Part shown: positions 53,598-62,891 of the stretch, one piece after another
Numbering within the stretch: position 1 is the stretch's first letter
Layout: each line of letters opens with the position of its first letter
DNA from: Streptomyces griseoluteus
GTDB taxonomy: Bacteria; Actinomycetota; Actinomycetes; Streptomycetales; Streptomycetaceae
Length of the DNA: 64,000 nt
Reading direction: 5' to 3'
Assembly (NCBI RefSeq): GCF_004784465.1
Contig: NZ_SRRU01000001.1
Span: 496,001 to 560,000 of the forward strand
Translations under genes and position numbers: made by a program
The notes under the pieces: model-generated
What the model was told of the DNA's origin: nothing
The model's input: only the letters and a program-made list of their open reading frames with translations
The model's database searches: none

Positions 53598-55508
53598 ATG
53601 AACGAGGGTCACCCGAAGCCGCCCGCACCCAGCGACGACTTCGAACTGGCCAAGCCGGCGGCTGCCGCCGGGTTCGACGGTTCCAGGACAGGCCGCGAGC
53701 CCGGCGACCGGCACCCTGCCGAGGCGGACCGGCCCGCCGAGCCGGACGGGGACGAAGACGCTCCCGCCCGCGATCCGCTCGGCGGCCACGGCTCGCACGG
53801 AGGCGCGCCGTCGGTCGCTTCCGAGGCAGGGGACGGCGGGGACGCCGTCCGGTCGCCCGCACCCGGCGACGGCAGCGCTGCCGAGCCGCCACATGGCGAC
53901 CCTCGCGGCTCACGGGACGAGCCCCGCGAGACCGCCGACGTCCGCCCGGCCGACCCGCGTGCGGACGCCGCCGTCTCCGGCCCTCCCAAGCCGTTGCACG
54001 ACCCCGACCCCTACGGGACCCCTCCCTACGGCGGGCCGGGCCCCTGGGCCCCCGCGCCGCCCGTCCAGCACCCCATGGCGACCCCGGCCCCCGCCACCTG
54101 TGTGACGGCCCCGTCCGGCCCCGTGTCCCCGGCCGAGCCCGGCGCCCCCGATCTCCACGTCGAGCCGGGCCCCCGGGCCTTGGCGTCCTCGGCCCACGGC
54201 ACGCCCCTCGCGGACCTGCCCGCCTCGGCCCCCACCGTCCCGGCGCCCGCCCAGTCCCCGGAAGTCGCCCCCGCCCCGGCGCCGGGTCAGGACGTCCAGG
54301 ACCTGGCACCCCAGCAGGACCCCCGAGCCCCCCGCTACGACCCCTGGAACCCCGCCCCCCTCCAGCACCCCGGCGCCCCCGCGACCGACGTGCAGCGGCA
54401 GTGGCCCGGCTGGAAGAAGGTCCTCGGGGCCTTCCTCGGCATCACGCTGCTCGCCGCCGGCATCGGCGGGTTCCTCGGCGCCTGGGTCGAGCGGGAAGGG
54501 ACGACGACCGTGCGGCTGCCGCGGGCCGGGGCCGTGCCGGACGGGCGGGAGCGGGACAGCGTGGCCGGGATAGCCGCGCGGGCGTTGCCCGGCGTCGTCA
54601 CGCTGCATGTGCGGGGCGGGGAAGAGGGCGGGACCGGGACCGGGTTCGTGCTGGACGGGCGGGGGGACATCCTCACCAACAATCACGTCGTGGCGCCCGC
54701 GTCCGGCGGTGGGGACATCACCGTGACGTTCAGCAGCGGCGACACCGCCGAGGCGGAGGTCGTCGGGCGGGACAGCGGGTACGACCTGGCCGTCGTCCGG
54801 GTGAAGGGCGTACGGGGGCTCACCCCGCTGACCCTCGGCGACTCCGACGCGGTACGCGTGGGCGACCCGGTCGTCGCGATCGGCGCCCCCTTCGACCTGG
54901 CCAACACCGTCACCTCCGGCATCGTCAGCGCCAAGGACCGCCCCATCACGGCGGGCGGCGAGAAGGGCGACGGCACCGGCGTCAGCTATGTCGACGCGCT
55001 CCAGACCGACGCCCCGATCAACCCCGGCAACTCCGGCGGCCCCCTCCTCGACGCCCACGCCCGCGTGATCGGCGTCAACTCCGCCATCCGCTCCGCGGAC
55101 CGGGACTCCGACTCCACCGAGAGCCGCTCCGGCTCGATCGGCCTCGGCTTCGCCATCCCGGCCAACCAGGCCCGCCGGGTCGCCGAGGAACTCATCAACA
55201 CCGGCCATGCCACCCACCCGGTGATCGGCGTGACCCTCGACATGGACTACGCCGGGGACGGCGCCCGTATCGAAAGCGAGGCCGGCGCGAGCGGTCCCGC
55301 CGTGCTGAAGGGCGGACCGGGCGACCGGGCCGGACTGAAGCCCGGCGACCTCATCACCGGGGTCGACGGACACCCCGTCCACTCGGGTGAGGAGCTGATC
55401 GTCAAGATCCGCGCCCACCGCCCCGGCGACCGTCTCCGCCTGACCGTGGGAAGTCCCGGCGCCGAGCACACCGTCACGCTGCGCCTGGGCGCATCCGGCC
55501 GGAACTGA
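53598..55508 (+). CDS. HtrA/DegP-type serine protease (S1C) with PDZ domain
   Basis: 636 aa from the ATG at 53598, preceded by GGGGAGAG. A long Pro/Ala-rich cytoplasmic segment (1-270), a transmembrane helix (about 274-298, VLGAFLGITLLAAGIGGFLGAWV), then the protease domain with triad H363 (TNNHVV), D396 (GYDLAVV) and S479 (GNSGGP). A C-terminal PDZ domain (about 550-630) contains GDRAGLKPGDLITGVDGHPV. Together with the sigma and anti-sigma genes it forms an envelope-stress module, as in M. tuberculosis Rv1223. Confidence 0.95.
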   Translation: MNEGHPKPPAPSDDFELAKPAAAAGFDGSRTGREPGDRHPAEADRPAEPDGDEDAPARDPLGGHGSHGGAPSVASEAGDGGDAVRSPAPGDGSAAEPPHGDPRGSRDEPRETADVRPADPRADAAVSGPPKPLHDPDPYGTPPYGGPGPWAPAPPVQHPMATPAPATCVTAPSGPVSPAEPGAPDLHVEPGPRALASSAHGTPLADLPASAPTVPAPAQSPEVAPAPAPGQDVQDLAPQQDPRAPRYDPWNPAPLQHPGAPATDVQRQWPGWKKVLGAFLGITLLAAGIGGFLGAWVEREGTTTVRLPRAGAVPDGRERDSVAGIAARALPGVVTLHVRGGEEGGTGTGFVLDGRGDILTNNHVVAPASGGGDITVTFSSGDTAEAEVVGRDSGYDLAVVRVKGVRGLTPLTLGDSDAVRVGDPVVAIGAPFDLANTVTSGIVSAKDRPITAGGEKGDGTGVSYVDALQTDAPINPGNSGGPLLDAHARVIGVNSAIRSADRDSDSTESRSGSIGLGFAIPANQARRVAEELINTGHATHPVIGVTLDMDYAGDGARIESEAGASGPAVLKGGPGDRAGLKPGDLITGVDGHPVHSGEELIVKIRAHRPGDRLRLTVGSPGAEHTVTLRLGASGRN

Positions 55509-55592
55509 CGCAAGTCTCACCTCGGGGCGGTACCGGTCCGGCGGGTGCGCCGGGTACCGTGGGGCGACCGAGGACACGCAAGGAGCTTTCAG

Positions 55593-56048
55593 GTGTTCAA
55601 TGACATAGGGCCGCTTGAGCTGGTCACGCTCATCGTCCTCGCCGTGCTCGTCTTCGGTCCGGACAAGCTGCCCAAGTTCATCCAGGACGTCACGCGCACG
55701 CTCCGGAAGATCCGGGAGTTCTCGGACAACGCCAAGAACGACATCCGCAGCGAGCTGGGCCCGGAGTTCAAGGACTTCGAGTTCGAGGACCTCAATCCCA
55801 AGGCGTTCCTGCGCAAGCAGCTCGACAACGACGAGCTGGGCCTCAAGGACATCCGCAGCACCTTCGACCTGAAGCGCGAGATGGCCGAGCTGACGGACTC
55901 CGTGAACGGCCACGACACCGCCTCCGCGCTGCCCGCCCCGACCTCCTCGTCCCCCGCCTCCGCCGCGTCCGGCGGCCGCGTCGACATGACGAAGAAGCCC
56001 GAGGCCCCGAAGGACGACCGCCCGCCCTTCGACGCCGACGCCACCTGA
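55593..56048 (+). CDS. tatB: Sec-independent protein translocase TatB
   Basis: 151 aa, GTG start preceded by AAGGAG. Short N-terminal transmembrane helix (about 6-22, GPLELVTLIVLAVLVFGPDKLP), hinge GPDKLP, then an amphipathic helix and a charged tail ending in a Pro/Ser-rich region. It is the last gene of the sigma-anti-sigma-htrA-tatB block, same order as in M. tuberculosis. The Tat signal of the cluster 2 binding protein would be a client. Confidence 0.95.
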   Translation: MFNDIGPLELVTLIVLAVLVFGPDKLPKFIQDVTRTLRKIREFSDNAKNDIRSELGPEFKDFEFEDLNPKAFLRKQLDNDELGLKDIRSTFDLKREMAELTDSVNGHDTASALPAPTSSSPASAASGGRVDMTKKPEAPKDDRPPFDADAT

Positions 56049-56279
56049 CGCCGGGGACGGCTTCACCCGGTCGGCCCCGCGCCGCCCGAACAGATCACGA
56101 CACGCCACGAGACCCGCCTCACCGGGCGGGTTTCGTCGTATGCACCAGCCGGACATCCCGCGTTCGGCCACCCCCGAAGCCCCATGCGCCCGTCGCATTA
56201 CGGGCAGCCCTCAGCGGTGTGGATATGCTGCCGAGTTGTTGTGCGGACCGGACGCGTACGCCCGAAGGGGGGCGGGCCC

Positions 56280-56990
56280 ATGCCCCGGTCCGACGAGAAC
56301 GAGGAGGCGTCCGGGCAGATGGAGACCACAAGTCGGGTAAGCGCGCAGACGCCGGCCACCGAGAGCGGCCGGCGCGGCCACCTCGGCGGCCGGACGGTCG
56401 ACGGCTATCTGCGCGCGCCCTTCCCCTGGTACGGCCTCGACGAGGCGTTCACGGGGCACCGCTGGCTGCTCCAGGTCGGCCTGGCCGCGGACGGCGCGGT
56501 GGAGCACGGTTCGATCGGGCACGGCGACGAGCCCTCCGTACGCAACGAACACAGCGCGAACTCCTCGGACGAGCCGCGGGAGAAGTTCGCCGTCGTGGTC
56601 ACCGTGCCGGTGAACCCCTCCCGCCGCAGCGCGGACGGCACCGGGCTGCTGGAGGCCACCTCGGTCTCCTCGGCCGCCTGGCTGGCGGGGGTGGGCCTGC
56701 TGTCGGTCACCTGGCCCGGCCAGATGGACCACACCCTGCGCGACGACTGGCTGGACCAGCAGACCGAGACCGCGTGGGCGCTGGCCGACGACCTCGACGG
56801 CTCGGAGTGGGCGAAGCTCTCCTTGCCTGTGGACGGCGTGGCCACGCCCTTCCACTACCGGGAGTCGGAGTTCGGCTGGGTGCTCGCCGGCGCCACCGAG
56901 GCGGGGGTCCACATCGGCGCGTACGGCCGGGGGATGAGCGCCTACGGGCTCGGCTTCGCCGTCGTCAAGGACATCGGCGCCTACGCCTGA
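56280..56990 (+). CDS. Conserved hypothetical protein
   Basis: 236 aa from the ATG at 56280, after a G-rich run (ggggggcggg); starts at 56184 and 56319 are possible. No transmembrane segment or catalytic motif that I recognise. The conserved-looking core is GYLRAPFPWYGLDEAFTGHRWLLQVG...GTVEHGSIGHGDEP-like and ends AYGLGFAVVKDIGAYA. Codon use is normal for the genome. Its position between tatB and mrp fits a Streptomyces-specific gene. A strong hairpin ends it. Confidence 0.85.
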   Translation: MPRSDENEEASGQMETTSRVSAQTPATESGRRGHLGGRTVDGYLRAPFPWYGLDEAFTGHRWLLQVGLAADGAVEHGSIGHGDEPSVRNEHSANSSDEPREKFAVVVTVPVNPSRRSADGTGLLEATSVSSAAWLAGVGLLSVTWPGQMDHTLRDDWLDQQTETAWALADDLDGSEWAKLSLPVDGVATPFHYRESEFGWVLAGATEAGVHIGAYGRGMSAYGLGFAVVKDIGAYA

Positions 56991-56998
56991 GAACACCA

Positions 56999-57040
56999 CG
57001 GGAGGGGGCGCCGGCGAAAGCCGCCGGCGCCCCCTCCCGT
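56999..57040. terminator. Strong hairpin between the hypothetical gene and mrp
   Basis: cgggagggggcgccggc pairs perfectly with gccggcgccccctcccg across a 7-base loop, between two convergent stop codons; it probably serves both strands. Confidence 0.85.
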
Positions 57041-57051
57041 CGTGTCCGGGC

Positions 57052-58185
57052 TCAGAACTTGTTGCGCGGGGTGATGCCCAGCGACAGCCCCGACAGGCCG
57101 CGCTGACGGCCGCCCAGCTTGCCCGCGATGGCACGCAGGGCCGAGCCGGCCGGGGAGTCGGGGTCGGTCAGCACGACCGGCTTGCCCTCGTCGCCGCCCT
57201 CGCGCAGCCGCACGTCGATCGGGATGCTGCCGAGCACCGGCACGGTCGCGCCCGTGGTGCGGGTCAGACCGTCCGCGACGAGCTGGCCGCCGCCGGTGCC
57301 GAAGATGTCCACCATCTCGTCGCAGTGCGGGCAGGGCAGCCCGGACATGTTCTCGACCACACCGACGATCTTCTGGTGGGTCTGCACCGCGATGGAGCCC
57401 GCACGCTCGGCGACCTCGGCCGCGGCCTGCTGCGGGGTGGTGACGACCAGGATCTCCGCGTTCGGCACCAACTGGGCCACCGAGATGGCGATGTCACCGG
57501 TGCCCGGCGGCAGGTCCAGCAGCAGCACGTCCAGGTCGCCCCAGTACACGTCCGCCAGGAACTGCTGGAGCGCTCGGTGCAGCATCGGGCCGCGCCAGAC
57601 GACCGGGGCGTTGCCCGGGGTGAACATGCCGATGGAGATGACCTTCACGCCGTTCGCCGACGGGGGCATGATCATGTTCTCGACCTGGGTGGGCTTGCCG
57701 TCCGCGCCCAGCATGCGCGGCACGCTGTGCCCGTAGATGTCGGCGTCCACCACGCCGACCTTCAGGCCGTCGGCGGCCAGCGCGGCCGCCAGGTTCACCG
57801 TCACCGAGGACTTGCCGACGCCGCCCTTGCCGGAGGCGACCGCGTAGACGCGGGTGAGGCTGCCGGGCTTGGCGAACGGGACCTCGCGCTCGGCCTGGCC
57901 GCCGCGGAGCGCGTTGGCCAGTTCCTTGCGCTGCTCGTCGCTCATCACGTCCAGCGCGACGTCCACCCGGGTGACCCCCTCGACGCGGGAGACCGCCTCG
58001 GTCACCCGCTGGGTGATCGTCTCGCGCATGGGGCAGCCGGAGACCGTCAGGTACACCGTGACCGCGACCGCTCCGTCCGCGCCGATCTCCACCGATTTGA
58101 CCATCCCCAGTTCGGTGATGGGTCGGTTGATCTCGGGGTCGTTCACCGTCGACAGCGCCTCGCGCACCGCGTCTTCCGTAGCCAT
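57052..58185 (-). CDS. mrp: Mrp/NBP35 family Fe-S cluster carrier ATPase
   Basis: 377 aa, ATG start. N-terminal MIP18/DUF59 domain (about 1-90, VREALSTVNDPEINRPITELGMVKS), then the deviant Walker A SGKGGVGKSS (118-127), Walker B-like DLPPGTGDIA, and the CPHC motif in LPCPHCDEMVDIFGTGGG that binds a bridging Fe-S cluster. It delivers Fe-S clusters to apoproteins. The M. tuberculosis counterpart Rv1229c also lies just past the sigE-htrA-tatB block. Confidence 0.95.
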   Translation of the reverse strand: MATEDAVREALSTVNDPEINRPITELGMVKSVEIGADGAVAVTVYLTVSGCPMRETITQRVTEAVSRVEGVTRVDVALDVMSDEQRKELANALRGGQAEREVPFAKPGSLTRVYAVASGKGGVGKSSVTVNLAAALAADGLKVGVVDADIYGHSVPRMLGADGKPTQVENMIMPPSANGVKVISIGMFTPGNAPVVWRGPMLHRALQQFLADVYWGDLDVLLLDLPPGTGDIAISVAQLVPNAEILVVTTPQQAAAEVAERAGSIAVQTHQKIVGVVENMSGLPCPHCDEMVDIFGTGGGQLVADGLTRTTGATVPVLGSIPIDVRLREGGDEGKPVVLTDPDSPAGSALRAIAGKLGGRQRGLSGLSLGITPRNKF

Positions 58186-58227
58186 AGGACGATGGTACGG
58201 CGCCCGTGGGGGCCGACGGGTAGTGCC

Positions 58228-58797
58228 TCAGCGGTCGTCTGCGTCACGCCCGGCGGGGCGGCTTGTCCGTTCCGTCTCCAGTTCGCGTACCAGATCCTGC
58301 AGCTCGGACCTGATCCAGTCGCGGGTGGCGACCTCGCCGAGGCCCGCGCGCAGGGCGGCGATCTCGCGGGTCAGGTACTCGGTGTCCGCGATGGACCGCT
58401 CGTTCTGCTTGCGGTCCTGCTCCAGGTTGACCCGGTCGCGGTCGTCCTGCCGGTTCTGCGCGAGCAGGATCAGCGGGGCCGCGTAGGACGCCTGGAGGGA
58501 GAGCATCAGGGTCAGGAAGATGAAGGGGTAGGAGTCGAACCGCACCACGTCCGGCGCGGCGATGTTCCACACCACCCAGACGATGATGACGACCGTCATC
58601 CAGACGATGAAGCGTCCGGTGCCCAGGAACCGGGCGATCTTCTCCGACAGCCGGCCGAACGCCTCCGGGTCCCACTCCGGCAGCATCCGGCGCCGCGGCG
58701 GGCGCGGCTGGTCCAGGCGTGGCACGCGCGGACGGGACGCCGTGGCGCCCGCGGGGGCACGGTCGCGGCTCTCGCGGCCACCCTCGCGCTCAGCCAT
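58228..58797 (-). CDS. DUF1003 membrane protein
   Basis: 189 aa from the ATG at 58797, overlapping the end of the upstream gene by 8 bp. DUF1003 signature: IARFLGTGRFIVWMTVVIIVWVVWN, then FDSYPFIFLTLMLSLQASYAAPLILLAQNRQDDRDR (two transmembrane helices), and a C-terminal coiled coil. Function unknown; the gene is co-transcribed with the MgtE_N/CBS gene, a pairing that is common in actinobacteria. Confidence 0.92.
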   Translation of the reverse strand: MAEREGGRESRDRAPAGATASRPRVPRLDQPRPPRRRMLPEWDPEAFGRLSEKIARFLGTGRFIVWMTVVIIVWVVWNIAAPDVVRFDSYPFIFLTLMLSLQASYAAPLILLAQNRQDDRDRVNLEQDRKQNERSIADTEYLTREIAALRAGLGEVATRDWIRSELQDLVRELETERTSRPAGRDADDR

Positions 58798-60094
58798 GCG
58801 CACCCGCTTCGCGCCCGGCGCCGGTCTCCGGCAGCTCGTCCAGGTGGAACTCCGTCTCGCGCCAGTCGTCGGGGAGCATGTGGTCCAGCACGTCGTCCAC
58901 GGTCACCGCGCCCAGCAGCGACTTGGACTCGTCCACCACGGGGGCGGCGACCATGTCGTACGTGGCGAAGAACCCGGCGATGACGGGCAGCGTGGCGTCG
59001 GGAGCGAGGGGCTGCAGGTCGTCGTCGAGAAGCGAGCTGACCAGCGTGTACGGGGGGTCGCGCAGCAGCCGCTGGAAGTGCACGGTGCCCAGGTACTTGC
59101 CGGTCGGCGTCTCGTCCGGGGGGCGGCAGACGTACACCTGGGCGGCGAGCGCGGGGGAGAGGTCGGCGTTGCGGACCCGGGCGAGCGCGTCGGCGACCGT
59201 GGCGTCCGGACGCAGCACGATCGGCTCGGTGGTCATCAGCCCGCCCGCGGTGTGCTCCTCGTACGACATCAGGCGCCGCATGTCGGCCGCGTCCTCGGGT
59301 TCCATCAGGCTGAGCAGGCGCTCCTTGTCGTCCTCCGGCAGCTCGCCCAGCAGGTCGGCGGCGTCGTCGGGGTCCATGGCCTCCAGGACGTCGGCGGCGC
59401 GCTCCTCCTTCAGCTTGCCGAGGATCTCGATCTGGTCGTCCTCCGGCAGCTCCTCCAGCACGTCGGCGAGCCGGTCGTCGTCCAGGGCGGCGGCCACCTC
59501 CGCGCGCCGCTTGGGGGAGAGGTGGTGCAGGACGTTGGCGAGGTCGGCGGGGCGCAACTGCTCGAAGGTGGCGAGCAGGTTCTCCGCGCCCTGCCCGTGC
59601 TCCTCCAGGGAGAACCCGGTGACGGCCGACCACTCCACGGTCAGCGTCTCTCCCCTGGCCCGGCGGAAGGCGCCGCCCTTCTTCCCCTTGCGGACGAAGA
59701 CCCGGTCCACCTCCCATTCGCGGCGGGCCGGCAACTGCTGCACGGAGAGGTCGAGGACGGTGACCTCCTCGTCGGTCTCCACCAGCTTCACCCGGCGGTC
59801 CAGCAGCTCGCCGAAGACCAGGCGCTCGGTGGGCCGCTGCTCGAAGCGGCGGACGTTGACCACCCCGGTGGAGATGACCTGGCCGGAGTCGATGCCGGTC
59901 ACGCGGGTCATCGGCAGGAAGATGCGGCGCCGGGTGGACAGCTCCACGACCAGCCCGAGCACGCGGGGCGGACGGCGGCCCACACGCAGCATGACGACGA
60001 TGTCGCGGACCCGGCCGACCTGGTCGCCCGCCGGGTCGAAGACGGGGACCCCGGCGAGGTGCGACACGAAGATCCGGGGGACACCGGCTGCCAT
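58790..60094 (-). CDS. PRC-barrel / MgtE N-domain / CBS protein without channel domain
   Basis: 434 aa from the ATG at 60094 (MAAGVPRIFVSHLAGV), preceded by AAAGGAAG; the frame is open to 60901 as antisense. Two PRC-barrel-like modules (about 1-150) precede an MgtE N-terminal superhelix (about 155-270, repeats LADVLEELPEDDQIEILGKL...) and a CBS pair (about 280-410). The five-helix MgtE magnesium channel is absent, so it is probably a Mg/ATP-sensing regulator rather than a transporter. Confidence 0.93.
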   Translation of the reverse strand: MAAGVPRIFVSHLAGVPVFDPAGDQVGRVRDIVVMLRVGRRPPRVLGLVVELSTRRRIFLPMTRVTGIDSGQVISTGVVNVRRFEQRPTERLVFGELLDRRVKLVETDEEVTVLDLSVQQLPARREWEVDRVFVRKGKKGGAFRRARGETLTVEWSAVTGFSLEEHGQGAENLLATFEQLRPADLANVLHHLSPKRRAEVAAALDDDRLADVLEELPEDDQIEILGKLKEERAADVLEAMDPDDAADLLGELPEDDKERLLSLMEPEDAADMRRLMSYEEHTAGGLMTTEPIVLRPDATVADALARVRNADLSPALAAQVYVCRPPDETPTGKYLGTVHFQRLLRDPPYTLVSSLLDDDLQPLAPDATLPVIAGFFATYDMVAAPVVDESKSLLGAVTVDDVLDHMLPDDWRETEFHLDELPETGAGREAGAHG

Positions 60095-60299
60095 CTGTGC
60101 TTCCTTTGCCGTGCTCGGGACGCGGAGAGAATTGGTTCGGATTCGCTCTGATATGGCCACGCTTGTGCGCTTCAGGCTAGCCCGTACCGATAGGAAACGC
60201 CCCGGTGGGGGGTCCGGACGGACGGGCTCCGCCCGGGGCTCGTGCCCCCGGTACGCTGCCGTACGCCCATTCGGCACCGGCAGAGAGGCAGCCCCACCT

Positions 60300-61037
60300 G
60301 TGACTGCGATTCCCCAGGCACGCATCCGGAGAACCGCGCGGGTGGCCGCGCTGTGCGTGCTGGCCGCGTCGGCACTGACGATGCTGACGGGATGCGGCGA
60401 GGAGGACCCGGACGCCGGGACCAACGGGGTGGGCAGGCTGCCCGCGCGGAAGATCCAGACACAGAGCCGGGCGGCGGCCGACGCGGCACCGGCGGTGCAC
60501 CTGGCCGGGACCGTCGTCACCGGCGGCGTCTCCTTCAAGCTGGACATGCGGCTGAAGTCCGGGGGCGGCAGCGGCTCGGTGACCTCCAAGGGCTCCACCT
60601 TCCAACTGCTGCGCGTCGGCGACGAGCTGTACGTGAAGGCCGACGCCGCCTTCTGGAACCACGGCGGGGACACCTCCGCCGCGGGCAAGCTGGACGGCAA
60701 GTACGTGAAGGTCCCCCAGAAGGACCCGGCGTACCGGAAGTTCAGCGGCTTCACCGAGAAGGACGTGCTGCTGCCCGCTCTGCTCACCCTGCACGGCAAG
60801 CTCGCCACGGCCGGCCACCACACCCAGGCCGGCACCCGCACGATCCGGGTCACCGGCGACGGCGGCCCCGGCGGCACCCTCGACGTCTCCCTGGAGGGCA
60901 AGCCCTACCCGCTGCGGCTGGTGCGCGGCGGCGGCGCCGGCACGCTCACCTTCTCCGAGTGGGGCAAGGACTTCCCCGCCGCCGAGCCCGCCAAGTCCGA
61001 GACGGTCGACTATGGCGGCCAACTGCCCGGCTCCTGA
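60300..61037 (+). CDS. Secreted lipoprotein (LppX/LprG-like fold), function unknown
   Basis: 245 aa from the GTG at 60300, with AGAGGCAG upstream; the long frame further upstream is antisense to the MgtE_N gene. Signal peptide and lipobox LTGC (Cys about 33). The mature chain (LAGTVVTGGVSFKLDMRLKSGGGSGSVTSKGSTFQLLRVGDELYVKADAAFW) is a repeated beta-strand pattern resembling LppX/LprG-type lipid-binding lipoproteins. Divergent from the MgtE_N gene. Confidence 0.88.
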   Translation: MTAIPQARIRRTARVAALCVLAASALTMLTGCGEEDPDAGTNGVGRLPARKIQTQSRAAADAAPAVHLAGTVVTGGVSFKLDMRLKSGGGSGSVTSKGSTFQLLRVGDELYVKADAAFWNHGGDTSAAGKLDGKYVKVPQKDPAYRKFSGFTEKDVLLPALLTLHGKLATAGHHTQAGTRTIRVTGDGGPGGTLDVSLEGKPYPLRLVRGGGAGTLTFSEWGKDFPAAEPAKSETVDYGGQLPGS

Positions 61038-61048
61038 AGGCTGTTGGT

Positions 61049-61579
61049 CTAACTCCGCCTGCGCCGTCCGCCCAGCAGCCTGGGCAGCGCGGCCGGTGCC
61101 GGGACGCGGGTGGTGGCCGGGGTGGGCAGCGGGGGCTCGGCCAGACTGCCGGTGGGCGAAGGCTCCACCGCCCCGGTGGGGACCAGGCGCAGCACCGTGC
61201 AGTCGCGGGCCCAGCGGGCCGGGATCTCCTCGGCGCCGGGGGCGTTGAGCCGCTTGCCCTTCAACTCCGCGACGGCCGCCTCCCATTCGGGCGAGGCCGG
61301 GTCCAGCCGGTGTGCGGTGGCCCGCCAGGTGACGAGCCGGCCGCCCTTGTCCTTGCTGCGCACCGCCACCTCGGCCGCACCGCCGTCGGTGAGACCGGGC
61401 AGCGGCTGCTCGCCCGGGCCGTCACCGACCAGCAGGGCCGCGCCCTCGTGCCAGACGTGCCAGAGCGGGCGCGCGGCGGGCGCCCCGGCGCCCCGGACCC
61501 AGATCAGGCCGGACTTCCTGGTGGCCTCCTCGATGAGGGCCTGGTCGAAAAGGGCCTGTGCGGGCGGCTCGGTGGTCAT
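61049..61579 (-). CDS. Conserved hypothetical protein, possible split-barrel flavin-binding fold
   Basis: 176 aa, ATG start. The core ALIEEATRKSGLIWVR...ARPLWHVWHEGAALLVGDG...AEVAVRSKDKGGRLVTWRATAHRLDP resembles the pyridoxamine phosphate oxidase-like split barrel, but no clear FMN motif is seen. The last 50 residues are Pro/Arg-rich and probably disordered. It starts 23 bases after the corA stop, so the two are likely co-transcribed. Confidence 0.8.
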   Translation of the reverse strand: MTTEPPAQALFDQALIEEATRKSGLIWVRGAGAPAARPLWHVWHEGAALLVGDGPGEQPLPGLTDGGAAEVAVRSKDKGGRLVTWRATAHRLDPASPEWEAAVAELKGKRLNAPGAEEIPARWARDCTVLRLVPTGAVEPSPTGSLAEPPLPTPATTRVPAPAALPRLLGGRRRRS

Positions 61580-61602
61580 GCGCCCAGCCTATCCAGCGGT
61601 GC

Positions 61603-62721
61603 TCAGAGCCAGCCGTTGCGCTTCAGCGTGCGGTGGATGCCCAGACAGAGGGCGACCGTGACGCTCATGATCACCGGGTAGCCGTACTTCCAGTGCAGCT
61701 CGGGCATGTACTTGAAGTTCATGCCGTAGACCCCGCACACCATGGTGGGCACGGCGATGATCGCGGCCCAGGCGGTGATCTTGCGCATGTCCTCGTTCTG
61801 CGCGACGGACGCCTGCGCCAGGTTGGCCTGGAGGATCGAGTTCAGCAGCTCGTCGAAGCCCATGACCTGCTCGTGCACCCGGGCCACGTGGTCGGCGACG
61901 TCACGGAAGTACTTCTGGATGTCCGGGTCGACCAGCCGCATCGGCCGCTCGCTCAGCAGCTGCATCGGGCGCTGCAGCGGGGCGACCGCGCGCTTGAACT
62001 CCAGTACCTCGCGCTTGAGCTGGTAGATCCGGGCCGAGTCGACACCGCGCGAGACACCGCCGTTGCGGCCGGGGGAGAAGACCTCCGTCTCCACCTCGTC
62101 GATGTCGTCCTGCACCGAGTCCGCGACCGCGATGTAGCCGTCCACCACATGGTCGGCGATGGCGTGCAGCACCGCCGAGGGACCCTTGGCGAGCAGCTCG
62201 GGGTCCTCCTGGAGCCGGTGGCGCAGCGCCCGGAGCGAGCCCTGACCGCCGTGCCGGACGGTGATGAAGAAGTCCCGGCCGGTGAAGCACATGACCTCGC
62301 CGGTGTCGATGACCTCGCTGCTGGCGGTGAGCTGGTCGTGCTCGACGTAGTGGACGGTCTTGAACACGGTGAACAGGGAGTCGTCGTACCGCTCCAGCTT
62401 CGGGCGCTGGTGGGCCTGGACCGCGTCCTCCACGGCCAGCGGGTGGAGCCCGAAGGCGCTCGCGATGCCGGCGAACTCGGCCTCGGTCGGCTCGTGCAGG
62501 CCGATCCAGACGAACCCGCCGTCCCTGCGCGCCTCGCGCATCGCCTCCTGCGGGCTGAGGGTGCGTCCGCTCTCCACCCGGGCGCCGTCGCGGTAGACGG
62601 CGCAGTCGACCACGGCCGAGGACGTGGTGGTGTCGGGTTCGAAGGGAGCGGCCGCCTCCTTGCGCGGGACCGGGCGAGCGGACGGTCGGACCACGGCTCG
62701 CAGGTCGCGGATCATCGACAT
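61603..62721 (-). CDS. corA: CorA family magnesium/cobalt transporter
   Basis: 372 aa from the ATG at 62721, preceded by AAGGAG; an ATG six bases further in is possible. Long cytoplasmic funnel (LHPLAVEDAVQAHQRPKLERYDDSLFTVFKTV), the pore-lining stalk helix, and two C-terminal transmembrane helices with the selectivity motif GMN in CGVYGMNFKYMPEL. The basic KRNGWL tail is typical. It is preceded by a leader of over 290 bases with two coupled upstream ORFs. Confidence 0.96.
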   Translation of the reverse strand: MSMIRDLRAVVRPSARPVPRKEAAAPFEPDTTTSSAVVDCAVYRDGARVESGRTLSPQEAMREARRDGGFVWIGLHEPTEAEFAGIASAFGLHPLAVEDAVQAHQRPKLERYDDSLFTVFKTVHYVEHDQLTASSEVIDTGEVMCFTGRDFFITVRHGGQGSLRALRHRLQEDPELLAKGPSAVLHAIADHVVDGYIAVADSVQDDIDEVETEVFSPGRNGGVSRGVDSARIYQLKREVLEFKRAVAPLQRPMQLLSERPMRLVDPDIQKYFRDVADHVARVHEQVMGFDELLNSILQANLAQASVAQNEDMRKITAWAAIIAVPTMVCGVYGMNFKYMPELHWKYGYPVIMSVTVALCLGIHRTLKRNGWL

Positions 62722-62891
62722 GGGCAGGCTCCTTCGCGGGCGGGCAACGAAAGTGCGCCTGCGACGGGTGGAACTACCCGGAATGGGGACGTTCGGACTG
62801 CATACGTTTGGCACGTCCACAAAGCGGGGAGCACCGCACCGTCGCGGTGGCGACTTCGCTACTGATGCAGGACTGAGTGAGATCAGGCAGA

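Noticed and set aside
58719..60299. Plus-strand frame extending the lipoprotein upstream
   Set aside because: Antisense to the MgtE_N/CBS gene; the lipobox signal peptide sets the start at 60300.
62722..62820. 33-residue N-terminal extension of CorA to 62820
   Set aside because: The ATG at 62721 has AAGGAG at good spacing and the family starts there; the upstream residues are Arg/Ser/Pro-rich without similarity.
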